Source: a bacterium
Lineage (GTDB): Bacteria; Actinomycetota; Acidimicrobiia; Acidimicrobiales; Bin134
NCBI GenBank assembly: GCA_026705465.1
Contig: JAPPAP010000025.1
Coordinates: 62,001-126,000 of the forward strand
Length of the DNA: 64,000 bases
Direction: 5' to 3'
Below, one piece after another: positions 27,396 to 37,411 of this stretch; position 1 is the stretch's first letter, and each line of letters opens with the position of its first letter. The notes under the pieces are model-generated. The model made no database searches and had not been told where the DNA came from. It saw only the letters and a list, made by a program, of their open reading frames with translations. Both the position numbers and the translations under genes were made by a program.

Positions 27396-28534
27396 CCCTC
27401 CAATTCGACGTGTTGGCCCAAGACGGGCAGGCCCGCAAAGGGCGCATCACCACGCCGAGGGGCTCATTCACCACCCCGTGCTTCATGCCGGTGGGCACCC
27501 GGGCCGCAGTCCGCACTCTCGACACCAGAGACCTCGAGATCCTCAATCCCTCGGTGGTGCTGGCCAACACCTATCACCTGATGATGAGGCCCGGGCCCGA
27601 AGTGGTGCAGCAAATGGGCGGTGTCCACGGGTTCACCGGCTGGGAAGGCCATGTTCTGACCGACTCGGGGGGCTACCAGGTGTTCTCCCTCGATCCCAAA
27701 GTGGATGACGACGGCGTTACGTTCCAGTCCACCTACGACGGCTCTACCCATCGGTTCACTGCTGAACGAGTTGTAGATGTCCAACTCCAGCTGGGCTCCG
27801 ACATCCAAATGGTTCTCGATGTGTGCCCGCCGTCGGATGCCCCCGACTCATTGCTCCGCCAAGCGGTGGACCGCACCGCGGCGTGGGCCATCCGGGCCCG
27901 CCGCCGCTTCCTGGAGACAAGCGGGCACGACACCGGGGCCAACCAGTTCGGGATCGTCCAGGGCGGGACTGATCTCGCGCTGCGGGCCGAGAGCGCAGCC
28001 CGGACCATCGAGGTGGGCTTCGACGGTTATGCAGTGGGCGGGCTCTCGGTGGGGGAGCGCCAAGACCGGATGCTGGAGGCACTGGCCGCCACCTCCCCGC
28101 TCCTGCCCGGCGATCAACCCCGCTACTTCATGGGGTTGGGCGATCCCATTGGACTGGTGGAATGCGTGGCCCTGGGTGTGGACATGTTCGACTGCGTCCT
28201 GCCCACCCGGCTGGCCCGCCACGGTACCGCTCTCACCTGGGAGGGTCGCCTCAACATCGGCAACTCATCGTTCGCCACCGACGACCGGCCCATCGATCCT
28301 GAATTTCCGGCCAGTCCGGTGGCCCGCTACTCCCGAGCCTATATTCGGCACCTCTTCAACGTGGACGAGCCGTCGGCGGCTCGGCTGCTCACCCTCCACA
28401 ATGTGGCCTGGCTGTTGGCCCTCATGGAGTCAGTCCAAGATGCCATTGCCGCCGGCACATTCGGCCTGCTTCGCCAGCGGATAGCCGAGGTCTGGAATCG
28501 TCCTGTTGCGGAGGATGAGCAGCCAGGGCATTGA
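27392..28534 (+). CDS. tgt: Queuine tRNA-ribosyltransferase
   Basis: TPCFMPVGTRAAVRTL; LTDSGGYQVFSL; YLMGLGDP-like YFMGLGDPIGLVECVALGVDMFDCVLPTR. Confidence 0.95.
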   Translation: MTLQFDVLAQDGQARKGRITTPRGSFTTPCFMPVGTRAAVRTLDTRDLEILNPSVVLANTYHLMMRPGPEVVQQMGGVHGFTGWEGHVLTDSGGYQVFSLDPKVDDDGVTFQSTYDGSTHRFTAERVVDVQLQLGSDIQMVLDVCPPSDAPDSLLRQAVDRTAAWAIRARRRFLETSGHDTGANQFGIVQGGTDLALRAESAARTIEVGFDGYAVGGLSVGERQDRMLEALAATSPLLPGDQPRYFMGLGDPIGLVECVALGVDMFDCVLPTRLARHGTALTWEGRLNIGNSSFATDDRPIDPEFPASPVARYSRAYIRHLFNVDEPSAARLLTLHNVAWLLALMESVQDAIAAGTFGLLRQRIAEVWNRPVAEDEQPGH

Positions 28535-28580
28535 CCCCCAAGGGTGGCCCGCCAAGTCGTCTCCCGGTGAAGACTTCCGG

Positions 28581-28586
28581 TAGAGT
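28581..28586 (+). promoter_or_regulatory. Candidate -10 (TAGAGT) for leaderless yajC
   Basis: 8 nt gap to TTG 28595. Confidence 0.35.
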
Positions 28587-28594
28587 TCAGACCC

Positions 28595-28903
28595 TTGGAG
28601 ATCCTCCCCCTTCTCTTATTGATGTTCGTCGCCATGTACTTCTTCATGGTGCGACCCCAGCAGCGCAAGGCGCGCGAACAGCGAGCGCTGCTCGACTCCC
28701 TGGAAGTGGGCGACGAGGTAATCACCGCATCGGGCCTCTACGGGATGATCACCGCTTTCGACGGCGGCACTGTGTTCATTGAGATTTCCGACGGTGTCGA
28801 GATCAAGATCAGCCGCGAGACCATCGCCAACAAGGTGGTGTACTCCTCCGACATCGACATCGATGGCGACGAGGGCCAGGGCCCTCTGATGAGCGACGAC
28901 TAG
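28595..28903 (+). CDS. yajC: Preprotein translocase subunit YajC
   Basis: LLLLMFVAMYFFMVRPQQRKAREQRALLDSLEVGDEVITASGLYG. Confidence 0.93.
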   Translation: MEILPLLLLMFVAMYFFMVRPQQRKAREQRALLDSLEVGDEVITASGLYGMITAFDGGTVFIEISDGVEIKISRETIANKVVYSSDIDIDGDEGQGPLMSDD

Positions 28904-28921
28904 TCGCAATCCCCAGCACCA

Positions 28922-30466
28922 ATGAGCCGCCGGTCGCTGGTTTCGCTTGGCTTCATCCTGGCCTTGGCGGCCGGGTTGCTGGCCGCCTCGCTGGCCGTTG
29001 GCAACCGACCCCTTCTGGGCCTCGACCTGAAGGGCGGGGTCGAGGTGGTGCTGGAGCCGGAGGAGCGTCCCCAGGAAATCACCGATGGTGATTTGGACAC
29101 CGCGGTCAAAATCATCCGCGAGCGCATCGACGGACTCGGAGTAGGCGAGCCCGATGTGACCCGCCAAGGCGGCCGGGTGGTTGTCCAGCTTCCTGGTATC
29201 AGCGACCAGCAGCGGGCCATCGACATCGTGGGGCAAACCGCCGAACTGCGGTTCCGGCCGGTGTGCGCCGACCTGTTTGCCGAGCCGATTGCCTTCTCCG
29301 ATCCGGAATCCGATATTGAGTTGCCGCCGGCCCCAACCCTGCCCGATCCCGTGTTGGACGAGCGGGGGCTGGCCCCGTGCCCTACTGGCATCGACTACAA
29401 CAGCCTGGCGACGTCCACATCGGCTGAAGACGAACTCGACCGCTTCGTGGTCCTGCCCGAGCGGGACAACAACGGAGAGGTCACCAGGCGATTGCTGCTC
29501 GGCCCGTCGGCCCTCACCGGTGCGGGCCTTTCGGGGGCTGACAGCTCCTATCGAAACGAGTTTGTGGTGGACGCCACCTTCAAGGGCGGTGATGACGGGG
29601 CCGACAAGTTTGACGAGATAGCCATCGAGTGTTTCAGGGGCACCGACTATTGCTGGCCCGGCGCCGAGGGGCGAGGCCGATTGGCCATCGTGGTTGACGG
29701 CAACGTGCAGTCGGCACCGGTGGTGAACGCGGCCAACTTCGACGGTCGGGTGGTCATCTCCGGCCAATTCTCCGAGCAAGAGGCCGATGATCTGGCCTTG
29801 GTGCTGCGCTACGGCGCACTGCCCATCGAGTTCCAAGATCCCACCGACCCCCAGAGCGATAGCACCAGCCGGGCCGTGTCGGCCACCATCGGGGGCGACT
29901 CCCTTCGCGCCGGAGTCATCGCTGGCATCGTCGGGCTGGCGCTGGTGTTTTTGTTCATGATTGGCATGTACCGCCTGCTGGGCTTGATCGCCATGCTGAG
30001 CCTGGGCGTATCGGCCACCCTGTTGTGGGTAATCGTGGCCTGGTTGGGCGAGACCCAGGATTTGGCCTTGACCCTGGCCGGGGTCACCGGCCTCATCGTG
30101 TCAATCGGTGTGTCGCTCGACTCCAACGTGGTCTACTTCGAGCACCTCAAAGAGGATGTGGCCACCGGCCGCTCACTGCGCTCATCTTTGGAGTTGTCGT
30201 TCCCGGCGGCATTTCGGACCATATTCTGGGCCAACTTCGCCTCGCTCATCGCCGCAGTCATCCTGTACTGGCTCTCGGCCGGCTCGGTTCGGGGCTTCGC
30301 CCTCATGCTTGGCTTGGCCTCGGTGCTCGACCTGGTGGCCACCTACTTCTTCCTGCGGCCCTGCGCCCAGCTGATGTCCCGGTCGCCCAGCTTGATGGCC
30401 CACCCCCACCGCCTCGGCCTGCCCACCAGGGAAGAGGCCATTCCCGCGGGAGCTGAGGCATCATGA
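28922..30466 (+). CDS. secD: Protein translocase subunit SecD
   Basis: LLGLDLKGGVEVVL; SecD/SecF TM region SIGVSLDSNVVYFEHLKED. Confidence 0.95.
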   Translation: MSRRSLVSLGFILALAAGLLAASLAVGNRPLLGLDLKGGVEVVLEPEERPQEITDGDLDTAVKIIRERIDGLGVGEPDVTRQGGRVVVQLPGISDQQRAIDIVGQTAELRFRPVCADLFAEPIAFSDPESDIELPPAPTLPDPVLDERGLAPCPTGIDYNSLATSTSAEDELDRFVVLPERDNNGEVTRRLLLGPSALTGAGLSGADSSYRNEFVVDATFKGGDDGADKFDEIAIECFRGTDYCWPGAEGRGRLAIVVDGNVQSAPVVNAANFDGRVVISGQFSEQEADDLALVLRYGALPIEFQDPTDPQSDSTSRAVSATIGGDSLRAGVIAGIVGLALVFLFMIGMYRLLGLIAMLSLGVSATLLWVIVAWLGETQDLALTLAGVTGLIVSIGVSLDSNVVYFEHLKEDVATGRSLRSSLELSFPAAFRTIFWANFASLIAAVILYWLSAGSVRGFALMLGLASVLDLVATYFFLRPCAQLMSRSPSLMAHPHRLGLPTREEAIPAGAEAS

Positions 30467-31569
30467 GCCGGCTCCAGCGCCTGTGGCGCAACCAGACCAA
30501 GGTGGACTTCCCCGAGCTTTGGAAGACCACCCTGAAGGTGTCCGCCGCCCTGGTCCTTATCAGCATCGTGGCCCTGCTGGTGCGAGGGGTCAATCTGGGC
30601 ATCGAGTTTGAGGGGGGCACGGCGTGGGAGGCATCCGCGCCCGACGTGTCAACCGCCGATGTGCGTGACGCCCTGCGAAACGTGGGCCAGGCCGACGCCA
30701 AGATCCAGTTCGTGGGCGGCGATGTGCTGCGGGTAAGAGCCGAGTTGGATGCTACCGATGCTTCGAGCGTGGCCGAGGTGTCGCTGGCCCTGGCCAACCT
30801 CACTGGCCAGAGCCTTGACGACATCAGCTTCAACTCCATCAGCGCGTCGTGGGGCAATGAGATCACCGACAAGGCCATCCGGGCGCTGATTGTGTTCTTC
30901 ATCGTGGTGGCCATTTACATCACGCTGCGGCTGGAGTGGAGGATGGCCCTGGCCGCTCTTGTGGCAGTGGCCCACGACATCGTCATAACCGTGGGCATCT
31001 ATGCCCTGTTCCAACTCGAAGTCACCCCGGCCACGGTCATCGCCTTCCTCACCATCATGGGCTACTCCCTGTACGACACCTTGGTGGTGTTCGACAAGAA
31101 CCGCGACTACCAGCGCCGCTCTGCCCTGGTCGGGCGGGCTACCTACACCCGGATCATGAACTCGGCGCTCAACACCGTGCTTCTGCGGTCGGTGAACACC
31201 ACCATCACCTCGGTATTGCCGGTTCTGTCGATGCTGGTCATCGGCACGTTGGTGCTGGGAGCGGTCACCCTGGCCGAGTTTGCCGTGGCTCTGCTCATCG
31301 GCTTGCTAGTGGGCACGTATTCGTCGCTGTTCGTGGCCGCCCCGGTCGCCGCTTGGCTGAAGGAGCGCCAACCTGAGTTCGCAGAGCAGCGGGAGCGCCT
31401 GGAGGCTCGGGCCCAGTCCCGGGGCACCACCATGCAAGACGTGGAAGAAGTCGCGGTGGGTCCGACACCGTCCCGACCCGCTGCTCCTCCCTCGGATCGT
31501 CCGGCTCGGCGCCCATCGCAACCGGGTACGGCCATCCCTCCTCGTCCCCGCAAGCGCAAGCGGCGCTAG
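30463..31569 (+). CDS. secF: Protein translocase subunit SecF
   Basis: GVNLGIEFEGGTAWE; GYSLYDTLVVFDKNRD. Confidence 0.95.
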   Translation: MSRLQRLWRNQTKVDFPELWKTTLKVSAALVLISIVALLVRGVNLGIEFEGGTAWEASAPDVSTADVRDALRNVGQADAKIQFVGGDVLRVRAELDATDASSVAEVSLALANLTGQSLDDISFNSISASWGNEITDKAIRALIVFFIVVAIYITLRLEWRMALAALVAVAHDIVITVGIYALFQLEVTPATVIAFLTIMGYSLYDTLVVFDKNRDYQRRSALVGRATYTRIMNSALNTVLLRSVNTTITSVLPVLSMLVIGTLVLGAVTLAEFAVALLIGLLVGTYSSLFVAAPVAAWLKERQPEFAEQRERLEARAQSRGTTMQDVEEVAVGPTPSRPAAPPSDRPARRPSQPGTAIPPRPRKRKRR

Positions 31570-31588
31570 TCCCCAACCGGCGGGCAGG

Positions 31589-31594
31589 TAGGGT
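31589..31594 (+). promoter_or_regulatory. Candidate -10 (TAGGGT) for leaderless apt
   Basis: 7 nt gap to GTG 31602. Confidence 0.35.
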
Positions 31595-31601
31595 GGGGGA
31601 A

Positions 31602-32144
31602 GTGGAGTCCGGCTGGCCCGAGAGCCTTATTCGGGATGTTCCCGACTTTCCCACCGAAGGGATCGTGTTCAAGGACATCACCCCGCTGCTCGATGATGGC
31701 GATGCCCTTCGATGGGCGGCCGATGAGCTGGCTGACCGGTTTTCGGGCACCTCCGTTGACCGGGTAGTGGGGGTCGAGGCCCGAGGGTTCATTCTGGGTG
31801 CGGCAGTGGCCTATCGCTTGGGCTGCGGTTTTGTGCCCTTCCGAAAGCCGGGGAAACTCCCTTACTGCACCCGGTCGGTGGACTATCAGCTCGAATACGG
31901 CACTGCGTCGCTGGAGGCTCACACCGACGCTCTGGCCGCTGGCCAACGAGTGCTTGTCGTGGACGATGTGCTGGCTACTGGGGGCACGGCCGCCGCCGCG
32001 GTGGAGCTCGTCAATGCGGGGGGCGCGGAGGTAACCGGGGTGGGTTTCCTAATCGAGTTGGGTTTTTTGGAGGGCCGGGAGAAAATTAAGGTCGGTGCCG
32101 ACTGTCCGGTGATCTCACTGTTCTGCTTTGGGGGTGACGAATGA
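31602..32144 (+). CDS. apt: Adenine phosphoribosyltransferase
   Basis: LIRDVPDFPTEGIVFKDITPLL; VLVVDDVLATGGTAAAAVEL. Confidence 0.93.
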   Translation: MESGWPESLIRDVPDFPTEGIVFKDITPLLDDGDALRWAADELADRFSGTSVDRVVGVEARGFILGAAVAYRLGCGFVPFRKPGKLPYCTRSVDYQLEYGTASLEAHTDALAAGQRVLVVDDVLATGGTAAAAVELVNAGGAEVTGVGFLIELGFLEGREKIKVGADCPVISLFCFGGDE

Positions 32145-34351
32145 CTCTGGCCGAGCGGACACTGCCCTGGATGGATCAGCCCGGACAAGGCGTGGGCCCG
32201 TTGCTCAACGCCTATCTCGAGCGCTACCCCAACGACACTGCCGATCGCATCGAGACGGCCTATCGCCTCGCTGAGCAGGCTCACGCCGGGCAGTTGCGCA
32301 AGTCGGGCGAACCTTATGTCACCCATCCTCTGGCTGTGGCCCACATCGTGGTCGAGTTGGGACTGGACGACGTTTCAGTCATCGCCGCCCTTCTGCACGA
32401 CGCCATTGAGGACACCTCCATGGACTTGACCGAGGTCGAGCAGCACTTCGGCAGTGAGGTGGCTTCGATCGTCGACAGCGTTACCCGGCTCGACCGGCTC
32501 AAGTTCAACACTCAGGAGGAGGAGCAGGCCGCGTCCATGCGCAAGATGCTGGTGGCCATTGCCAAGGATCTGCGGGTGCTGGTGGTGAAGCTGTCCGACC
32601 GGCTGCACAACATGCGGACGCTGGCCGCGCTGCCGCTGGAGAAGCAGCATCGGGTGGCCCGAGAGACCATGGACATCTACGCTCCGCTGGCCAACCGCCT
32701 GGGCATGCAGGACATGAAGCTTCAGCTCGAAGACTTGGCGTTCGCCGCCCTGCATCCCAAGCGCTACGCCGAGATCGATCGCATGGTGGCAACTCGGGCG
32801 CCCGAACGGGACCTTTATCTCACCCAGGTTCTCTCCAGTGTGGAGGCCCGTCTGGCCGAACTGGGCATCCCTGCTCAAGTGACCGGCCGTCCCAAGCACC
32901 TGTGGAGCATCTACGAGAAGATGATGACCAAGGATCGCAGCTTCGACGAGATCTACGACTTGGTGGGCATGAGGGTGATCGTCGACTCGGTGCGAGACTG
33001 CTACGCCGCCCTGGGGTCCATCCACGCCACCTGGAAGCCGGTGCAGGGGCGGTTCAAGGACTACATCGCCATGCCCAAGTTCAATCTCTACCAATCGCTG
33101 CACACCACTGTGGTCGGGCCGGGGGGCAAGTCGCTGGAAGTGCAGCTCCGCACCAACGAGATGCATGCCCGGGCCGAGCAGGGAGTGGCCGCCCACTGGG
33201 ATTACAAGGAGGGTGCCACCACCGACGATCTGGCCTGGCTGAGCCGCATCATCGACTGGCAGCAGGAGACCTCCGACGCCGCCGAATTCCTGAGCAACCT
33301 CAAGACCGACCTCGACCACGACGAGGTCCAGGTGTTCACTCCCAAGGGCGACGTGGTGTCGCTGCCGATGGGGGCGATTCCCATCGATTTCGCCTACGCC
33401 ATCCACACCGAGGTGGGCCACGCCTGTATCGGGGCTCGGGTCAACGGCCAACTCGTGCCGCTGGATCGGGAGCTTCGGCCCGGTGACATGGTGGAGATCT
33501 TCACCTCCAAGGTGGCCGACAAGGGACCGTCGCGTGACTGGCTCGGTCTGGTGGCCTCCCATCGGGCTCGCAACAAGATCCGCCAGTGGTTCGCTCAGGC
33601 CCGGCGGGAGGATGCCATCAAGGCCGGCCGCGACGCGGTGGCCGCCGCCTTGCGCCGCGAGCGTCTGCCGGTGGCGAAAATCCTCTCAGGAGAGGAGTTG
33701 TTGCACGCAGCCACCGATATGAATTACCGCGACCTAGACACTTTGTTCGCCGCGGTGGGGGAGCGTCATGTGTCGGCCAAGGCGGTGGCCGAGCGGGTGG
33801 CCGGAATGAGGGTGGAGCCGGAGGCCGAAGAAGTGCTGGACGACGATCTGGCTGCGGTTCCGTCGCCGGCGGTATTGCCCCGCCGCACCGACCAGCCGGT
33901 GGAGGTGGAGGGCCTCGACGATGTTCTGGTCAACTTGGCCCGCTGCTGCAAACCGGTTCCCCCCGACGAGATCATCGGTTTTGTCACCCGGGGCCGGGGG
34001 GTCTCGGTCCATCGTACGGAGTGCGCCAATGCGGTTTCGCTGTCATTCGAGCAGGGCGACCGGCTCATCGATGTGGACTGGAGTGCCGAGCGCAGCGGCA
34101 CCTATTGCGTGACCATCGAGGTCAAGGCGTTCGACCGCACCCGTCTGCTGCGGGACGTGGCCAATGCCTTGTCCACCGGATCGGTCAACATCATGGCCTG
34201 CGAGACCCGCACCGGTGCCGATCACATCTCGGTCATGCGTTTCGACTTCGAGTTGAGCGACGGTACTCATCTCGACGCCCTCTTGCGCACCATCCGGGGC
34301 ATCGAGTCGGTTTACAACGCCTATCGGGTCCTTCCCTCCGCCGCTGGCTGA
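32141..34351 (+). CDS. rel: Bifunctional (p)ppGpp synthetase/hydrolase RelA/SpoT
   Basis: HD region ALLHDAIEDT, RelA_SpoT MTKDRSFDEIYDLVGMRVIV, TGS, C-terminal ACT. Confidence 0.95.
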   Translation: MTLAERTLPWMDQPGQGVGPLLNAYLERYPNDTADRIETAYRLAEQAHAGQLRKSGEPYVTHPLAVAHIVVELGLDDVSVIAALLHDAIEDTSMDLTEVEQHFGSEVASIVDSVTRLDRLKFNTQEEEQAASMRKMLVAIAKDLRVLVVKLSDRLHNMRTLAALPLEKQHRVARETMDIYAPLANRLGMQDMKLQLEDLAFAALHPKRYAEIDRMVATRAPERDLYLTQVLSSVEARLAELGIPAQVTGRPKHLWSIYEKMMTKDRSFDEIYDLVGMRVIVDSVRDCYAALGSIHATWKPVQGRFKDYIAMPKFNLYQSLHTTVVGPGGKSLEVQLRTNEMHARAEQGVAAHWDYKEGATTDDLAWLSRIIDWQQETSDAAEFLSNLKTDLDHDEVQVFTPKGDVVSLPMGAIPIDFAYAIHTEVGHACIGARVNGQLVPLDRELRPGDMVEIFTSKVADKGPSRDWLGLVASHRARNKIRQWFAQARREDAIKAGRDAVAAALRRERLPVAKILSGEELLHAATDMNYRDLDTLFAAVGERHVSAKAVAERVAGMRVEPEAEEVLDDDLAAVPSPAVLPRRTDQPVEVEGLDDVLVNLARCCKPVPPDEIIGFVTRGRGVSVHRTECANAVSLSFEQGDRLIDVDWSAERSGTYCVTIEVKAFDRTRLLRDVANALSTGSVNIMACETRTGADHISVMRFDFELSDGTHLDALLRTIRGIESVYNAYRVLPSAAG

Positions 34352-34352
34352 C

Positions 34353-35606
34353 ATGTTCCAAGCGCCCAAGGGGACTCGCGACATCTTGCCGCCGGAATCG
34401 GACCGCTGGCAGGCGCTGGTGGCCGTGTTCGCCGAGGTGTTCGGGCGGGCCGGCTATGGGCTGGTGCAGAATCCCATGTTCGAGGACATCGGGGTGTTCC
34501 AGCGCCTGGGCGAGGGCACCGAGGTGGTCCGCAAGGAGATGTACGACTTCTTTGACAAGGGCGACCGCCACATGGCTCTACGCCCGGAGGGCACTGCCTC
34601 GGTGGTTCGGGCCTTCAATCAGCACCGGCCCACCGTGCCCTGGAAGGTGTGGTACCTCACCCCCTGTTTCCGCTACGAGGAGCCCCAGGCCGGGCGGTTC
34701 CGCCAGCACCACCAAGTTGGGGCCGAGGCCATCGGCTCGGCCGATCCCGACCTCGATGTGGAGGTCATCGCCCTCCAACACGACTTCTATCGGGCACTCG
34801 GATTGAGCCAACTGTCGCTGCGGCTCAACTCCATGGGCAGCCTCGGCGACCGACAGGCCTACGCCGAGCAGTTGGCCGTCTGGCTGGGTCAGCGGGTGGG
34901 GGATTTGGACGAGGCCGACCGGGCCAACGCCGCCGACCATCCGCTGCGGGTGCTGGACTCCAAGCGGGAGCGCACCATCGCCGCAGTGGCCGACGCCCCT
35001 CTCATTGTCGACAGCCTCTCCGACGAGGCCGCTGCCCACTTTGAGCGGGTGCAGGCCGGACTGGACGCCCTGGGGGTGGTCTACGAGATCGACCCCCGCC
35101 TGGTACGGGGCTTGGACTACTACACCCATTCCACCTGGGAGTTTGTGGCCGGTGCTTTGACCTCGGCCCAGAACGCGGTGGGTGGTGGGGGCCGCTACGA
35201 CGGTCTGGCCGAGTCGTTGGGTGGCAAGCCCGCTCCCGGCGTGGGATTCGGCGCCGGCATCGAGCGCATCCTGTTAGCGGCCGACGCCGAGGACGCTCTC
35301 CCCGAAGCCGAGGCGGCCGTAGACGTATTCGTGGTTGACGTGACCGGCGGAGACGCTGGGCGGGATCTCACCTTTGAGCTGCGCCGCAACGGCATCTCGG
35401 CTGATCGGGCGTTCGATGCCCGGTCGATGAAGGCTCAAATGAAGGTGGCCGACCGGTCGGGGGCGCGGCTGGCCCTTCTGGTCGGAGAGGACGAGCAGGA
35501 GTCGGGCACGGTCACCTTGCGCGACCTGCGCTCGGGGGGCGGACAAACCTCGCTGCCCCGGCCCGAAGTGGCTAATGAGGTGGCTCAGAGGCTGGCGAAA
35601 GAGTGA
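34353..35606 (+). CDS. hisS: Histidine--tRNA ligase
   Basis: PKGTRDILPPES; LRPEGTASVVRAF; LVRGLDYYTHSTWEF. Confidence 0.95.
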   Translation: MFQAPKGTRDILPPESDRWQALVAVFAEVFGRAGYGLVQNPMFEDIGVFQRLGEGTEVVRKEMYDFFDKGDRHMALRPEGTASVVRAFNQHRPTVPWKVWYLTPCFRYEEPQAGRFRQHHQVGAEAIGSADPDLDVEVIALQHDFYRALGLSQLSLRLNSMGSLGDRQAYAEQLAVWLGQRVGDLDEADRANAADHPLRVLDSKRERTIAAVADAPLIVDSLSDEAAAHFERVQAGLDALGVVYEIDPRLVRGLDYYTHSTWEFVAGALTSAQNAVGGGGRYDGLAESLGGKPAPGVGFGAGIERILLAADAEDALPEAEAAVDVFVVDVTGGDAGRDLTFELRRNGISADRAFDARSMKAQMKVADRSGARLALLVGEDEQESGTVTLRDLRSGGGQTSLPRPEVANEVAQRLAKE

Positions 35607-35616
35607 AATAGCCGCG

Positions 35617-35671
35617 ATGCGAACTGACTATTGCCATGGGGACTAATCGCGGCATGCGAACTGACTATTGC
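35617..35671 (+). repeat. Direct repeat of aspS start region (ATGCGAACTGACTATTGC x2, 37 nt apart)
   Basis: Exact 18-nt copies at 35617-35634 and 35654-35671. Confidence 0.9.
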
Positions 35672-37390
35672 GGAGAGCTGCGCGCTGATGACATCGGGCG
35701 AGAGGTATCGGTGTGCGGCTGGGTAGATCGCCGCCGGGAGCACGGCGAGAATCTGGCCTTCATCGATCTGCGGGATCGCACCGGCGTAATCCAGTGCGTG
35801 GTGGATGAGCGCCACGATCTGCGCTCAGAATACGTGGTTCGCATCAGCGGCACGGTGCGGCCCCGACCCGAAGGCACCGTCAACCCCAAGCTGGACACCG
35901 GCGAGGTGGAGGTCGGCGATTGCCGGGTGGAGGTCCTATCCGACGCCGAGCCCCCGCCGTTTCCGCTCCACTCCCGTACCGAGGTGGACGAGAACGTGCG
36001 CTTGCGCTACCGCTACGTCGATCTGCGGGGAGAGCGCCTCCAGCGCAACCTGGAACTGCGGGCCACGGTGAACAGCGCCATCCGCCGGTCGATGGAGGCC
36101 CAGCGCTTCACCGAGATCGAAACCCCTATGCTGGTGGCCTCCACTCCTGAGGGCGCCCGCGACTTCGTGGTCCCGTCTCGGTTGCATCCGGGCCGGTTCT
36201 ACGCCCTTCCCCAGTCACCCCAGATCTTTAAGCAGCTCTGCATGGTGGGGGGCATTGACCGCTACTACCAGATCGCCCGCTGTCTGCGAGACGAGGATCT
36301 CCGGGCCGACCGGCAGTTCGAGTTTATGCAGCTCGACGCTGAAGCCAGCTTCGTGGGCCAAGACGAGGTGATGGCCTTTATCACCGAGGCGGTGGTCGCT
36401 GCGGTGGAGGCAGTCACCGGCACCCGCCCCGATGATCCCATCTTCATGACTTGGACCGATGCCATGGAGCGATTCGGTTCTGACAAGCCCGACGTGCGCT
36501 TTGGCATGGAGCTGATCGAGCTGACCGAGCTGTTCGAGGGCACCGAGGCCAAGGTCTTCCAGGTGGATTGTGTCAAGGGCATCAACTGCAAGGGCGGGAG
36601 CCAAAGCCTGGGGCGCAACGCTATCGACGAGCTCACCCGCAAGTGCCAGGAGTGGGGGGCCAAGGGCCTGGCCTGGTTCCGGGTGGGGGATGACGGCGCA
36701 CTCGACGGTGCGCTGACCAAGTTCATGTCCGAGCAGGAGCAGGCCACCCTCGGCCCGGCTATGGATGCCGAACCGGGCGACCTGCTGCTGTTGATTGCCG
36801 ACCGCCGCCAAACAGTGCGCGACATCCTCGGCCTGCTCCGCCTGGAGCTGGGCCGTCCGCCTATCTCGGAGGGCGGTCTCAACTTCGTGTGGGTCACCGA
36901 ATTCCCGCTGTTCGAGTCCATCGACGACCAGGGTCGGCCGATCGCTGCCCACCACCCGTTCACCATGCCCCACCCCGATGATGTGAGCCTGCTCGACGGC
37001 GAGGGCGAGGAGCTTCTGGCAGTGCGCTCTCAGGCCTACGACTTGGTGCTCAACGGCTGGGAGCTGGGCTCGGGAAGTGTGCGGATCCACCGGTCCGATA
37101 TACAGCGGGCAGTGATCCGAGCCTTGGGCATCAGCGATGGCGACGCCGATGAGCGATTCGGCTTCCTGCTCGACGCCTTCCGCTACGGGGCCCCGCCCCA
37201 CGCTGGGTTCGCCTTCGGCATCGACCGACTGGTAGCCATCTTGGCCGGCGAGGAGAACATCCGCGAGGTGATCGCCTTCCCCAAGACCCAATCGGGCGCC
37301 GATCCGCTTTCCAACTCGCCTACCCCGATAGCCGACCGCCACTTGGAAGAACTCGGCTTGCGCGTGCTCCCACCCCCCGCCGCCGGGTGA
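35654..37390 (+). CDS. aspS: Aspartate--tRNA ligase
   Basis: [31 protein letters not shown]; class II motifs; alternative in-frame ATG at 35636. Confidence 0.95.
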   Translation: MRTDYCGELRADDIGREVSVCGWVDRRREHGENLAFIDLRDRTGVIQCVVDERHDLRSEYVVRISGTVRPRPEGTVNPKLDTGEVEVGDCRVEVLSDAEPPPFPLHSRTEVDENVRLRYRYVDLRGERLQRNLELRATVNSAIRRSMEAQRFTEIETPMLVASTPEGARDFVVPSRLHPGRFYALPQSPQIFKQLCMVGGIDRYYQIARCLRDEDLRADRQFEFMQLDAEASFVGQDEVMAFITEAVVAAVEAVTGTRPDDPIFMTWTDAMERFGSDKPDVRFGMELIELTELFEGTEAKVFQVDCVKGINCKGGSQSLGRNAIDELTRKCQEWGAKGLAWFRVGDDGALDGALTKFMSEQEQATLGPAMDAEPGDLLLLIADRRQTVRDILGLLRLELGRPPISEGGLNFVWVTEFPLFESIDDQGRPIAAHHPFTMPHPDDVSLLDGEGEELLAVRSQAYDLVLNGWELGSGSVRIHRSDIQRAVIRALGISDGDADERFGFLLDAFRYGAPPHAGFAFGIDRLVAILAGEENIREVIAFPKTQSGADPLSNSPTPIADRHLEELGLRVLPPPAAG

Positions 37391-37411
37391 GCCGATGGCG
37401 CGCGGCAGGCG

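Noticed and set aside
28904-28921. Micro-ORF relay between yajC and secD
   Set aside because: No start codon in phase within the short gap.
28616-29836. 406-aa antisense ORF opposite yajC/secD
   Set aside because: Shadow ORF; sense genes recognisable.
32375-33562. 395-aa antisense ORF opposite rel
   Set aside because: Shadow ORF (H/G/V/L-rich), no motif.
33586-34806. 406-aa + ORF in alternate frame across rel/hisS
   Set aside because: Arg/Gly/Pro-rich out-of-frame reading of two conserved genes.
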